A program made the position numbers and the translations under genes. Below are positions 1 through 10,839 of a stretch of 23,108 nt of DNA, one piece after another (positions within the stretch are counted from its first letter, which is position 1; the number at the start of each line of letters is the position of its first letter). This DNA comes from Saccoglossus kowalevskii (Eukaryota; Hemichordata; Enteropneusta; Harrimaniidae): assembly GCF_000003605.2 (NCBI RefSeq), contig NW_003140815.1, positions 781,293 to 804,400 on the forward strand, read 5' to 3'. The notes under the pieces were generated by a model, which worked only from the letters and a program-made list of their open reading frames with translations, made no database searches and had not been told where the DNA came from.

Positions 1-760
1 AAAATAAGGTATGAAAATACAATTATAGTACATGTTATTTTATCTTCACATTTATATACATACTTAAATTTAATTCTGCTTACAGTATTGCTCACAATGA
101 GGAGTTTGTACCCATGGAAACCTACATTCTGCTTCTTACAATTCAAAAAGTATTATGTGGACCTGCCAATAGCACCCTCTATCAAAACTATGTGGTTTGA
201 ATTGTACTGTCTACAAACAAAGAATGAATGATAAATAATAAGGTAGTTATAAATATGTGTGAGGTACATATGGTTCACAAACTTTGACCTTCGCATTCAA
301 CCTAGTACATGTTCTTTTTCATATACAACCTATGATTATTAATCTGTGTACTACTGAATTAAGTAAAACCAATCTACAGATGAAAGCATTGATTGATGTT
401 ATTAATATTAGTGTTTATGTGTCAATAAACCATATAGCCACAAGACTTGTTTTGGACCGAAATAGCATTTTATTCTCTCATTTCCCCTCATATTGTGGTT
501 TGAGAGATCTGGAGAACAGTGGTTATGACAATGGGAGAGAAAAGAATACAAGGGCCAAATATTTATAAGCTATTTGACGCTGCAATCAATTGTTACTTCT
601 GCTTTTGACTTTGCATTTCCTGCCTATGGCACAATAATGTAAATTTGATATGACACTGCAAAGAGTTTTGTACAGCCGTGTGAATGATAATTACAGATCA
701 CTGAAGTGCATGATGACAGTCTAAAATCAACTACATATTTGTCATGCAATAATAAAATTC
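1..760. other. 3' UTR and downstream flank of the MNR gene
   Basis: AT-rich sequence without a convincing exon on either strand. A 94-codon plus-strand open frame (284-568) has no start context, splice signals or recognisable motif and is treated as chance. The part nearest 760 should be MNR 3' UTR. Confidence 0.5.
469..474 (-). terminator. Candidate poly(A) signal AATAAA of the MNR gene
   Basis: TTTATT on the plus strand reads AATAAA on the minus strand about 290 nt past the stop codon. It is the first exact hexamer downstream of the stop. Another AATAAA (772-767) overlaps the last codons and is unlikely to be used. The cleavage site is not determined. Confidence 0.45.
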
Positions 761-872
761 CTATTCTTTATTGAACTCTGCAGTGTATACACCATCCACA
801 TATGACTCACAAACATCACCCATCTCCTTGGTAACTGCATCAAACAGATCATCTACAATCTCATCTGCAAGT
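761..872 (-). CDS. KIAA0753: MNR last coding exon (residues 952-988 and stop)
   Basis: The acceptor TTTTTCAG precedes ACTTGCAG. The product is LADEIVDDLFDAVTKEMGDV, then CESYVDGVYTAEFNKE and a TAG stop at 763-761. Human ends [20 protein letters not shown] and AVFTSEFLEAAT, so this is the true C-terminus. Confidence 0.94.
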
Positions 873-3800
873 CTGAAAAATGATGAGAAATTGTCTTTAA
901 AAGTAGGTTGAATAATTAATCAGGTAAACATATGCAATCAAACTAAAATGATACATAACCAGTTCTGTTGCATTTGAAACAAGTCAAAAAGGAATGAGTT
1001 ATGTATGACTGCGAAATGGTATCAGACAAGACACAAAGCTGACTGGAAAGTCAATGTTGTAATACACAGGGACTGTGTTGCATTATTCCAATTTATATGG
1101 TGACATTTAACAATACAGTAGATTTCGTTTAGATTAAGCACCAAAACTGAGAAAGATATAAAGCGATCTATATACCATAGTAATCCAAATATATAACATC
1201 CAAATGTTTACTTACTCAGATACAAGTTTCCATGGATCAAAACTGCCATATGATTGAGTTGATGTCCTCTTCAAATGATCATCAAATTTCTCTCGATAGT
1301 CATTGATTCGCTGCATTGATTCACTTGGTAAAAACAACGGAATCAAGTTTTTTTTTTGCTCAGTATTGTCATCTTTCACCTGCCTTTTATCTTTGCTTTG
1401 AGCATGCTTTGACAATTCTGGCTGAAGTCGACTGAAGTGTAATGATGTATACATTGGCACCTCATCGTCAGTACATCTGAAACGAAAAGTTAATAGCAAT
1501 TTTGTTATTTCTCTGACACCGATTGTCATGCAAAATAACAATAGTAGCAAGTTTAAGATAGAAACAAGAGTCAATTTTATGTTTTTCATAAATACACAAG
1601 GTTTAGCATAATTTTCGACAATTAACTCAAGTTTTGCAGGAAGCAGTATTTGTTTTTCGTTTTCTTGTTATGCCTGACTTCACAAGAAAGGCTGGCTGAC
1701 AGTTAGTACCTCCCAATTTTCACGACAGGTCATTGTCATTTGGTTTTCCTGATTCATACTTGGCTATTGTATTGTTCATGTTTGAATTCTATGGTTAATG
1801 AGTTAGAAGTCCATTCTGAAAGTGAGCTTTGCACTTTGTATCCACCCTACATGTGTTTTTTAAAATTCGTACAACGGGAGGTTGGTGTCTAGACGAACTC
1901 TCTCGTTCATCCGACATCTGAGACATAAAAGAGTTGCTCAACTTTAAGAGAATAACACAACTACATCATTATACCTCTCTAGTCTGTCTCCATCGACTGG
2001 TTTAATATTCAAACCGTCATCTTCTTCATCAGTTGCCGTGGCAACATAATCTGCTCTTTTAGATGACATATGTATAGGTTCCGGCTGAGAGTACACAAGT
2101 GTGCTCGATGGCACATTTTGTCTGTCAGTGGTTGTCAATGAATGACGCTTTTCTGGATCTACATATTGAACTTGGTTCCATCGTTGTCTTATTCTGTCCT
2201 CTTCCGTCTAAAAATAAAAAAAATGAATGAAAATATAGAATCCATTTTGCATACCATAACACACTCAGGTGATCTTCAAGAAGAAATCTACAGACAGAAG
2301 GATGCATATGAACGAACAAAGAACAACAGATTCAGTGGAGCTGAAAAGTAATGTATGTAGACATAATTTGCAATTAGCACTCACCTCCATCCTTTCCAGT
2401 CTCTGTAGAAGATTCTCTACTGTTGGCGCTTCCTGTATCGCGATAGCTCTCTGTTCCATTTCATTGTCATTCTCTATTTTCTGAAATTCCTTTGCAGTAT
2501 CTAAGAGTATATCCTCAAGTAACATTTCACTCAGCAGTTCTGCGTTAGCAGCAGCCTTCAAAAATAAAACAATAATTAATTGTAATTAAGACAGTCACAT
2601 AATTATCAAACTATAGCAATGGATACAGTTTCTGAAAGCTGATGCATAGGAGGATATTACAGAACATATTTGTATATTTCTTTGCTGAAGAGATTGAAAG
2701 CCTTCGCAAAGCTTCAAAATCAAAAATTTGGCTCCAATTTATGATTGTATACGTCTGAACACTTTGATGGTCTACGATTTATACTGTAATTGAGTGCTTG
2801 AATAAAATGTCTGAGACATTACACCTTGAATGCACAACTGATGAGTGTCAACTTATAGTGAACTGTCTGTTTGATTTGTATAGCAATTCTTGATGACATA
2901 TTTCCATCTGAGTGAGATGATAATACATATTTAAAGTTCAAAGTCCTTCAATGATTTCCGTTACATAATTCCAAGTAGAAGGCTAAACACATGATAACAC
3001 TTACTGCTTGTGAAGCCCTCTCTGATAAATTATATCTCAATGATTGTTGAGTAGTACGTTGTAATTCTCGATACTTGTCCGCTATTTCCTGCAATAAAAG
3101 AGTGAGTAGATTATAGCCTTTCAACCTGTCTATCTGATTATATGACTCAGTTGCAAACACAAGTTGAAATTTTTTAATGAATTGTCAGGCTTACACCAGA
3201 AACTCATTATTAGTCATAATAAGGCTATTGAGATCCTGTGAGATTCAGTTGAGGAAATGAGATCCACACAACTTTCTTCATCATATATTGCTCCATAATG
3301 ATGGACGCAATGACAGGACATAATGGGAAACTATCTGAGGGATTAACAAGAACAAATCACAAAACCTTTGTATTTAAGTCTATGAATAAAAATTGAAAGA
3401 TGATTTTTCTCAGTACAAATATTTGTTTTCCATAATAAAATATAATGTATTATTTATTGACTGTTATTTCCATACTTGATTTTGTATTTTACAGAAAATA
3501 TACATCAGCTGGAATACCAAAGGCAACTTTTTGTCACACATCCCCAAATTTAAACTGAATAACATGATGTATACATCTCCTATTGAATAACTGTTGTGCT
3601 TGAAATGTAACTGAACTGAAAGCATGCATGCACGATGCAAACAGGTTTATTTGTTCAAGTCAATCATTCACCACACCACCCCCAATCCCCCAGGAAGCCT
3701 TATTTTTCAAATCCATATTAACTAATAAAAGTTACTACAACATAGACAGAAAAACATTGTATGCTCACATCCGCTTGGTCTAATATAGGCTGTAATTTAT

Positions 3801-6800
3801 TTTTGAGCGTTTCCTCGGCATCAGTCAGTGCTTCTTTGTTTTTGTAAGTGTGTTTAACCTGCAAGCAAAACCATAATATACAATAGTCAAAACCTTTAAT
3901 ACATAATTAAACAAAAACAAGAGTTTTTCTAACATGTATTCTTGGATTAGCAGTTTAACAAAGGATGTAAACCATGCTTTTAACAGTAGATACTACTGAT
4001 GTACTGTAATGCCTACAGGGAGTTACTACTGGTAGATATTCAAATACTTTAACCTTTCCATTACAGACTTTCTTGGCCAAATTTTTCTGCACTTTTCTCT
4101 TATATTTTTCAATATTTCTGGAGCCAACAAACATACTTTGAGTCAATTTTTGGTTTTTACTCAAAAAATTTGTCCCAATCTTCTGAAGGAAAGTGCAGAA
4201 TATAAACAGGACTATTTTACGAATTTGTGAAAAAAAGATGGAACTGGCGGTGAAAAGGTTGAAGTACTATAGTCACCGCACATTGTCATGTTTCATACGA
4301 GTTCCATAACAATGTGTACATACATGAAATATGAACATGTGACAACTGTACTTCCTTACCGAGTGACCATCGACTTTACACACAATCAATTTGGGGTGTT
4401 TAAGTCATGTGACAAAGCTAGTACACAGGATTGGCCAAATAAACATCTGGACAGTGGGTGGTCTAGATGAAACGCAACAAAACATGGCAAAGTATAGCCA
4501 ATGTCCACAATTTACTTACGGGAGACATTCCAATACTTGGATCCATGCACAAACGTCTTGGGCTTCTAATACCGGAGCCAAGATCCCCTAAGAGACTCAA
4601 TTCACCCACAGGTCTGACACCTTTGGCTTTGCTGCTAGGACTACCAGGTGGGGACCATATTGGTCTTGGGTCAGGCACCTCTGTATACGGTTCCCTATGC
4701 ACTGTCTTCACTTTCATTTTGGAAGCCACAGTGGCTTCTGTGAAGTGTGGATGGTCAATATCAGGGATGGTTGGTTTGATGGTTTTCTTAAACTGTGATT
4801 GTGAAATGAAAATATACTTAATGTTACAAAAGCATACAACCAAATGTGTGATACATTCATTAAATGATGAAGATAAAAATTCCATTATTAAAAGGGAACA
4901 ATGAAACTGCATCCCAGAGCTGGAGATGCAATGCAATGCACATTACTTCGCATCGCATCGCTTCGCATCACATCAAATCACATCACATCATATTCGATCC
5001 TAATGTATTTTAATCCAATCATCTATTTTGCAGGACCCACATGTTTAATAAATTTACTCGATATTATTAGTTGCTTGCAATCATATAAGCTGTTATAACA
5101 ATATAAATAAATAGGCAATGACTATTAAGCTACTGAACCAGTTCCAATCCAGCAAATGAATATGTAAATCATATGCAAATTATGCACATTTTCGTTGGTG
5201 GAAAGCCTTGAACTTACCCTAAGGTTTTGTGGTAATAATACACTGGTTTTGTCTGTAGATGGTTTGAACACTGTTGGATGTGAACTCTGCACTGGTTTAT
5301 GTTTAGTTGCTGCATATTTGGCCTGAGACTTTCTTGGTTTTGGTGGCTCCCTTCTTCCTGACTCATCAGCTGCTCTCAACAAAGCTGCTATGCCAGCTCT
5401 GATAGCGGCATCACGTTCTGGCGTGTCATGAGATTCCGCTGCAATGAAAAAAAAAAATATAAATATTCTTACAATACTCAAAAACTATTAACTATTTTTA
5501 TTTAGATGGGGACTTCTTGCCTATTATTGCACAGATCCCTGTCTTTATCCACGTATTTAAACAATAATGAATCCACAACAGCATCATATTGGACGAGAAG
5601 AAGAGTTTAAATAAGATAATTATTGCATCTCCAAATGTGGTGGGAGATTTATTATTATTATAAATCACCACCATGAGAATTAAACAAATAAATAAATAGA
5701 GATTTACATTATCCAGCACCGCGAATTAAAAGTATATCATAAATACTCTAATATAGGTGTCAGGGAGGAGTGAAAGGGCTTATTTTGGTTCTAAAATAGC
5801 TGTTGATAATGAAAAGTAAAGTCTAGAAAAAGTTCCAAATAAAATGCATTACTTAGTAGCAAATGATCATGATAGCATAACCCGGTCATGCTGCTTGTTT
5901 TTTGAAGTGTTGCAAATGTTGTAACATACAAAAAATCAATTCCCTGGATTGTTATGAGATTTGAGTAAAACTCAATTTCATCGTAAGCCAATGTTTTCAG
6001 TCAAAAGCAATACAATATTCGCAATGTTTTTCCCCATATGCAGTCAAGCTAATGATTAACCAATCGGAATGCTGATAGTGCCAATGTGTTTGAATCACCA
6101 TAGCTCATTTAAATATATTAATGATGGTTCAGTGATCTCACTGAATGGTGAATGCAACATGGAAGAAATCTACCAATGTTGTAGTATAATCTTTTGGCAC
6201 TGATTTTGGTGGGAAAACAGCATATTTTTTTTAAGTAAAAAAATTAGTAGTTTTTAAAAAATAAACTAAGCATTGAAAAATACATTTAACGATGATACAA
6301 TGTAACAGCTCATTGTTGAAACATTACCCAGTCATGCTAGTCACAATAATCATTGTACTCTTGAATAGGCATAAGTGACTATGATAAATCTAAATTGGAC
6401 TCTAATTTAGGGGTCAGATTGAAATATGTCGGCTAAAAGATTATTTAGGGTAATATAATAATTAGTTTTTTTAAATGAACTGGGAGTATGAATTAATAGA
6501 GACAGTGAAATAATAGTGTTTTTATGGTAGGTCTTATTTTGTGAAAGGCCAGGGGACGAAGTTGACTTTGACATTCAATGGTTTATTGACCCATGTCTTG
6601 TGATAGGAATGCAAAGATAAATCCCTATGGAATGTGTGTGTGTGCAATGCTGAGTTGCTTTTACAATGTAATTAGAATACATGATCTCTTACATGTATCT
6701 GTACAATGTAGATGCAGTACATGTATTTTGTACTACATTCTGTTTACAGTAATGTTATTCATCTTACCTCTTTGCCTGGCGACATCTTGTCGTAGTCTGT

Positions 6801-9800
6801 CTACTGTTTTTATCCCCGGCCTTTGGTACAAGGTTTCTTGAACTAAAGGAGTTGACTTGATTTGTTTGGTTTTCTCTGAAAAAAAATAGAACACAAGGAT
6901 TGGAATTGGATTTTATGTTTACAGTTAAGTAAATATTTGTCAACTTGAACAAAATATACCAGAATAGTGTTGGTGGTGGCTAAACTTGATTTTGGTGATT
7001 TTTTTTACATCTAAACTCAGAATTGGATCGTGAAACATACATATGTCAATCAATCATAAATATTTACAAAAGGCCCTGATATAAAAATTAGGTTCTGTCG
7101 AAAGGCGCTGAGAGAGTTTTTCCACACTGTAAGATTTGTTGAATAAATATGTTTCCATATGTGTTATGTGAGCCATATTATTGAGGCATGTCAGATATAG
7201 ATTTTGACAAACACAAATATTTTAACATAACTCACAAACTCAGAGCAATATTTTCCCTTAATTACAATTCTAATTCTGAAAGACATGACAAGACTCACTT
7301 TTATTTTTCTTCTTCTTCTGCTTCACCCTTTCTCTCAGCCAGTCATTTCTCCCTTCCCATAGTTCCCTCTCAGGATGGCTATTAAACTGACTGTCATGGA
7401 AGTCACCCAGTAGTTGCCTTCTAGAGCCGTGTTTGCTGCTCATAAAATCACTGTCTGATATGAACGATGGGGAACGCAGCTGGTGACTGAATAACTCATG
7501 TTCGTTCTGTTTCATTTAAAAAGACAGAATATACAAATATGACATCAATCTTGGATCAACCTCTTTTAGCGTGTTCAACTCCAAGGAAGATTTTAACTTG
7601 TTGGAAAGAGTTCCTCATGCACCCCCATCGCTAGCTCGAACCTTACCCCAACCCTCCAGCACTCCTCCCAATTTAATTGTATACGCTCCTCCTAAGGACA
7701 CCTACAGTTTTCTAGACATTTACAATTGAACTGGGGGCAGGGGTGATCATTAGAGTTAGGGTTAGGGGTGGGATTGCAAAAAGAACTCTTTTCCTTGGGT
7801 CTACTGATTCAGAAAACCATATAGCATTCACTATGCTATCGGTGATCGACTGACAATAGCCAGTAATGGCAGTGAAGAGGTCAAAATCAAATCAACTGAT
7901 CACTTACTTTTGGAACCTTCAATATCATATCCGGAACACCTGATTCACCAATCTCCAGCTGGGCGCATACCATGGATAGTTGCTTGATGAGTGCAGACAG
8001 TTCATTGTACACCTTTGGTAATCCACTTTTACTATCGGGATGTGATGGCATATGGTGAATGAAGGTTTGCAATGCTCTTACTGCCCCGCGATGTGCTGCT
8101 GCTAGCCTCGTCAATGTACGACTCTAAAAAGGTACAAGAACAATGAGCAACCATTAGAAGCTAGGTAATTCCACAGCATGCAAAGGATTCTGGGTAATTC
8201 CACATCATGCAAAAAAGCAAGTTTGACATCATGCATTTAAGAAATAAAAAAAAAATACCTTTTGTGAATGACTGACACTATCTGGTCCAGTTTGTATTAA
8301 TTCATCTTGTATTTCACGAACCTAGAAAGATAAAACACAAATTGTAAACGTATTTATATCTTTTGTTAAAACAAAGATCAGATGAAAATAACGTAGTATC
8401 AAACCACGACTAATAAATTCAAGGCATGTATAAGGTGAGTTTCTGTATGAGGCATTTTTCTTTCATCTGCCTACTAACCTGATCACACAATGGTTGTGGA
8501 AGGTTTTTAAATCTGGAAATTTAATTTCAGGGAGATTCAAGTTGACATAAATCATTGTATATTCAGTGTTTGCAATGCATTAGAATCACAGCATTATTAC
8601 TATGTTTGATATACATGTAATACAATTAAACAGTTTTGAGAAAGAAAATTAACAGGCGTCAAGATGATATGATATTCTATGAATGTATTAGATGAAATTT
8701 ATTTTTACATTCAGCGATGCTAGAGATCCAGTTCTGGAATGGATGAATGCGTGATTTTTGAGCAGTTTTGTATCCAATTTAAATTGCTTATTATGCATGC
8801 ACAACTGGAGATGAGAAGTGAAGGGGGGGGGGGGTCATATAAAATAACTTACTTGTTGTTGAAGAGCATACAGTAATCTAGCGTTCCTACTCGCCTGCTC
8901 CGACTGCCGAGATAGCTTTCTGGCAGCCATTTCACCATCACTCGTTACATCAGGTTTTACTGGGAGTATTTTGTCTTCATCAACTGTGTCATCTATGAAA
9001 AATAAAATTATACACAGGTAAACATATATAACTTAAAAAACTTTGCTTACATGTCATGTGTTGATGTTTTGCAAAGGTTTTTGTCATCAACAATTTGTTG
9101 AGAACAAAAATATAGTACAACTGATCTATCTAGCAGAATGTGAACTAAACAGGCACTTTCCAACTAAGCAATGATAATTTTTCTGATATTTAAAAAAAAA
9201 TATATCATAATAATACCTTTTGTTGACAGCTGATCAATCTTCTGAATATAGTACCTCAACTCTTTCCTCAGCCGTCGTATCTCCTTTGCTTGTTTTGTCG
9301 CTGGGCTATCAGTGTCTCTTTCTGGATATGCTGCACCATCTATTCTACTGGATTGGTATGGACGTTGCATATGAACTTGTACAGTGTTCTCCTTTGCAGA
9401 GTCTTTGACCTTGGTGGACCGTAGATGTCGGTCTTTGAGCTTTGGTCTTGAAGTCTGTGTTTCAGATGACTTCACATCACTTCCACGAAACCTCTCCTCA
9501 AGCTTTACATGAGAGCTTTTTGTTTTTTCTTTTGCTTTTTTCTGTTTGAGTTTTTGTTTATATTCCTTGCTGTATGTGACCTTTGTCTTCTTAGGGGATT
9601 CCATCTCGTGATATTGCGCAATGTTGAATCCCTGTCCTAGTAGTTTTCTTTTGATATCCCTTTTAACCAGCCTCATTGCAAGCGACATTTTATCCTCGGA
9701 GATGACAGAAAATTTCAAAGGGGAAAAACGTGGTCTATGATCTCTAGTCCTGTGTGGCGAGCCCAACTTTTCAATGACAATTGGTCCTGGTTTGAGACTC

Positions 9801-10003
9801 CTCGTTGTCAGGTTTGTCGGGTCCGCGGGAGCATCAAGATTGAACTGTAACTGATTTTGGTGATAATGTGCATGTTTTGGAATGACATCATTTGGAACCG
9901 CAAAAAGTGATTTTTGAATTATACCTTGCTGATATGGTTTATACGTCTGATCACTAGGAACAGTGAAATCTAGCTGGTTTCTTTGCATGACTTTGCCTGC
10001 CAT
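761..10003 (-). CDS. KIAA0753: Moonraker (KIAA0753/OFIP) orthologue, complete coding region in 14 exons
   Basis: Spliced coding sequence: 10003-9217, 8992-8853, 8321-8259, 8123-7908, 7506-7299, 6875-6768, 5438-5218, 4792-4520, 3858-3769, 3088-3005, 2555-2385, 2207-1975, 1476-1216, 872-761. Every junction is GT-AG and the phases agree throughout, giving 988 residues. Seen: blocks that I recognise from human KIAA0753, such as QLQFN, SVISEDKMSLAMRLVKRDIKR-like, LYALQQQVREIQDEL, LAAAHRGAVRAL, PLFLPSESMQ and YGSFDPW, in the same order. Known: the human protein binds OFD1, FOR20 and CEP90/CEP63 at centriolar satellites and centrioles, and supports centriole duplication and ciliogenesis; mutations cause oral-facial-digital/Joubert-type ciliopathy. 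Inferred: the same role here. It is charged, low in hydrophobic stretches and has no signal peptide. The WLDAETS-type repeats that I recall from the human middle region were not found. Confidence 0.93.
1216..1476 (-). CDS. KIAA0753: MNR coding exon 13 (residues 865-952), conserved C-terminal block
   Basis: It encodes IPLFLPSESMQRINDYREKF, then HLKRTSTQSYGSFDPWKLVSE. The human equivalents are [20 protein letters not shown] and HEAVGSFNPWLIAE. The acceptor is TTTTCGTTTCAG and the donor TCTGA|GTAAGT. The open frame upstream of 1476 is intron and only appears to encode a membrane-like leader. Confidence 0.94.
1975..2207 (-). CDS. KIAA0753: MNR coding exon 12 (residues 788-865)
   Basis: Phase 0 at the acceptor (TTATTTTTAG|ACGG), two bases left at the donor (GAGAG|GTATAA). 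It reads EEDRIRQRWNQVQYVDPEK, parallel to human ESVRQRYNKIAYADPRLW, then a less conserved SSTLVYSQPEPIHM region. Two longer open frames overlap it, each covering only part of the real exon. Confidence 0.92.
2385..2555 (-). CDS. KIAA0753: MNR coding exon 11 (residues 731-787)
   Basis: 57 codons in phase 0, starting AAANAELLSEMLLEDILLDTA and ending NLLQRLERME. These match human DDFLEDCASELW and IMMRRMEEME in position. The acceptor is a less pyrimidine-rich TTTTTGAAG; the donor is ATGGAG|GTGAGT. Confidence 0.9.
3005..3088 (-). CDS. KIAA0753: MNR coding exon 10 (residues 703-730)
   Basis: 28 codons in phase 0: EIADKYRELQRTTQQSLR, ending SERASQA. The acceptor is TTTTATTGCAG and the donor CAAGCA|GTAAGT. 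The product is a helix continuous with the flanking exons. Confidence 0.87.
3089..3768 (-). other. MNR intron between coding exons 10 and 9
   Basis: About 680 bp, AT-rich. I see no conserved coding block or recognisable transposon in it. Confidence 0.6.
3769..3858 (-). CDS. KIAA0753: MNR coding exon 9 (residues 673-702)
   Basis: A 30-codon phase-0 exon. The acceptor is GCTTGCAG|GTTAAA and the donor GCGGAT|GTGAGC. It encodes the helical EALTDAEETLKNKLQPILDQAD, resembling human VEEAVLDRLKPLLVKAQ. The family position therefore agrees, although no long open frame marks it. Confidence 0.88.
3859..4519 (-). other. MNR intron between coding exons 9 and 8
   Basis: About 660 bp. I looked specifically for an exon encoding the WLDAETS-like repeats recalled from the human protein at this point and found none. 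A 69-codon minus-strand open frame (3955-4164) lacks matching splice phases. Confidence 0.55.
4520..4792 (-). CDS. KIAA0753: MNR coding exon 8 (residues 582-672), proline-rich linker
   Basis: The acceptor CAATCACAG precedes TTTAAGAAA; the donor is TCTCCC|GTAAGT; phase 0 at both ends. The product contains DPRPIWSPPGSPSSKAKGV, comparable to the APWIPPNPTSPPASP stretch of the human protein. It then has LSLLGDLGSGIRSPRR. The SPP/SPS/SPR motifs look like proline-directed phosphorylation sites (inference). Confidence 0.88.
4926..4990. repeat. Pentanucleotide tandem repeat (ATGCA then GCATC/ACATC units)
   Basis: Three ATGCA units at 4926-4940 are followed after a short break by a run of 5-bp GCATC and ACATC variants up to 4990. 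It lies in the intron between MNR coding exons 8 and 7. It is an impure microsatellite that inflates the open frames crossing it. Confidence 0.75.
5218..5438 (-). CDS. KIAA0753: MNR coding exon 7 (residues 508-581)
   Basis: The acceptor is a long pyrimidine tract ending TTGCAG; the donor is CTTAGG|GTAAGT. It encodes a helical AIRAGIAALLRAADESGRR segment, then a proline/lysine-rich linker (EPPKPRKSQAKYAATKHK). The AALLRAAD helix may be a short interaction element (inference). Confidence 0.85.
5439..6767 (-). other. Large MNR intron between coding exons 7 and 6
   Basis: About 1.3 kb, AT-rich, with several short non-conserved open frames on both strands. I could not identify an exon, RNA gene or mobile element in it. 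Confidence 0.55.
6768..6875 (-). CDS. KIAA0753: MNR coding exon 6 (residues 472-507)
   Basis: The acceptor is a strong TTTTTTTTCAG and the donor CAAAGAG|GTAAGA. In the phase imposed by the neighbours it reads KTKQIKSTPLVQETLYQRPGI and onward to RLRQDVARQR. A different, longer open frame covers the same DNA but does not fit the phases. The product is basic and probably disordered. Confidence 0.82.
7299..7506 (-). CDS. KIAA0753: MNR coding exon 5 (residues 403-471)
   Basis: The open frame extends upstream to an ATG at 7515, but AAACAG just after that ATG is the acceptor, so the ATG is intronic. The exon starts NEHELFSHQLRSPSF and ends in a lysine run (QKKKKNK). The donor AAAA|GTGAGT leaves one base. 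It is serine- and charge-rich with little conservation that I can recall. Placement rests on phase and splice signals. Confidence 0.82.
7908..8123 (-). CDS. KIAA0753: MNR coding exon 4 (residues 331-402), LAAAHRGA core
   Basis: It encodes the best conserved block of the family: TRLAAAHRGAVRALQTF, followed by a helical segment with LSALIKQLSMV and GVPDM, paralleling human SKLAAAHRGAIRALQMF and SVPDV. The acceptor is TTTTTAG|AGTCG and the donor CCAAAA|GTAAGT; phase 0 at both ends. Confidence 0.94.
8259..8321 (-). CDS. KIAA0753: MNR coding exon 3 (residues 310-330)
   Basis: A short 21-codon exon, too small to stand out as an open frame. The acceptor is CTTTCTAG|GTTCG and the donor AAAAG|GTATTT. 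It encodes VREIQDELIQTGPDSVSHSQK, where human has VKEIQEELDKLSP. Phase 0 at both ends. Confidence 0.9.
8823..8834. repeat. Poly-G run of 12
   Basis: Twelve consecutive G residues just upstream (on the plus strand) of the MNR coding exon 2 donor, in the intron. It may be length-polymorphic or error-prone in sequencing. No function is visible. Confidence 0.8.
8853..8992 (-). CDS. KIAA0753: MNR coding exon 2 (residues 263-309)
   Basis: The acceptor TTTCATAG precedes ATGACACAG; the donor is CAACAA|GTAAGT. The product ends with RKLSRQSEQASRNARLLYALQQQ, matching human RRQEQAARSARMLYVLQQQ closely and supporting both boundaries. This is the helical core that continues into the next exon. Confidence 0.93.
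9217..10003 (-). CDS. KIAA0753: MNR coding exon 1 (residues 1-262), N-terminal domain
   Basis: This is the largest exon. The start ATG at 10003-10001 is in strong context (A at -3, G at +4). The exon itself begins at 10018 after a pyrimidine-rich acceptor ending CCACAG, so 15 nt are 5' UTR. A later methionine (residue 5, MQRNQ) is a weaker choice. It carries the conserved NQLQFNLDAP and KFSVISEDKMSLAMRLVKR segments, then a lysine-rich stretch (KQKLKQKKAKEKTK). It ends in a predicted coiled coil (EIRRLRKELRYYIQKIDQL), as in the human protein. The donor is AAAAG|GTATTA, leaving one base. Confidence 0.93.
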
Positions 10004-10263
10004 GGTTGTGTTACGACACTGTGGAAGACAGAAAAAAAAGCTCATTAAACATTGTGCATCACTTTAATACTTCATCACTGCATACATATATTTGGTATGT
10101 GACCGCACCCAACAGCTGCCACCGTGAATACAGTTTCCATGCCAACAACTAATACTAATGATGACATTGTCAGTTGAGAATAATCCATACAGTTTTCACA
10201 TCACCATTTTCTGGTTAACCTTAAAACATTTTTTGAAAGTTCAGTGTGGGAATAAAATTGAAC

Positions 10264-10401
10264 TACTGTGAATCATTTTCACTGCTAAATATTATAGCCA
10301 TTTGAGAATGTTTATGAAGACATTCACTGCTACAAGATCTTCACTGACTCTCAAAATTCACAAAAATTTGACTCATGTCAAATTAAAGTTGTCTTACAGT
10401 A
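10264..10401. mobile_element. MITE-like element with TACTGT ends (copy A)
   Basis: Starts TACTGTGAATCATTTTCACT and ends TTACAGTA, so the ends are short imperfect inverted repeats with terminal TA dinucleotides. Its left end resembles that of the element at 17931 (shared ATCATTTT...CACTGCTA). It lies in the intron between the untranslated first exon and coding exon 1 of MNR. No coding capacity; probably a degraded non-autonomous DNA transposon. Confidence 0.5.
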
Positions 10402-10636
10402 TTACATTCATATTTCCAGTTAAATACATGTAATTTACATTTATTATAAACTTTCAAGAAATTGATCAAGCTTGATGAAGAAATGCTTATGCACAAGACT
10501 GTACAAAAATCAACGTGAAACTAAATTGATCAAGCAGTGGAGATACCTTCACATATTCTCATCCTTGATATTGAATAGTTGTTGTCATGGAAATGATATT
10601 CACAGTAACAGCTGTTGGGTGCAGCCACATACCAAA

Positions 10637-10839
10637 TACTGTAAAATACTTTATTTTCACTTGGAATTTATTTTCGCTGAAAGGATGATTCAGTGAAAAT
10701 AAAATCCAGCAAATATACATTTTTTCCTATATTTTACATTCAATTCATCAAGAATTACTGAAAATAAACTCCATACAAATAATTCAAAAAATCTTTTCAG
10801 TGAAAATTATTTCTAGGTAAAATAAAGTATTTCACAGTA
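10637..10839. mobile_element. MITE with TACTGTAAAATACTTTATTTT ends (copy B)
   Basis: A 203-bp element. The left end, TACTGTAAAATACTTTATTT, is mirrored at the right, where the reverse complement reads TACTGTGAAATACTTTATTT. Internal blocks such as CAGTGAAAAT and TTTTCAGTGAAAATTA recur inverted. A second full copy lies at 20008-20185 with the same order of blocks. A TA target duplication is possible. No ORF for a transposase, so it must be mobilised in trans (inference). Confidence 0.8.

Noticed and set aside
1477..1589. Hydrophobic leader-like reading (LTLVSILNLLLLLFCMTIG) ahead of MNR coding exon 13
   Set aside because: It lies upstream of a clear TTTCGTTTCAG acceptor and is intron sequence; it is not a signal peptide.
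4467..4904. 145-codon plus-strand open frame
   Set aside because: It is antisense to MNR coding exon 8, whose minus-strand product is conserved; it is a shadow frame.
7755..7767. Telomere-like GTTAGGGTTAGGG
   Set aside because: Only two units in an intron with other G-rich words; too short to call an interstitial telomere array.
10131..10146. GTTTCCATGCCAAC as an X-box
   Set aside because: Two mismatches to the RFX consensus; not distinguishable from chance.
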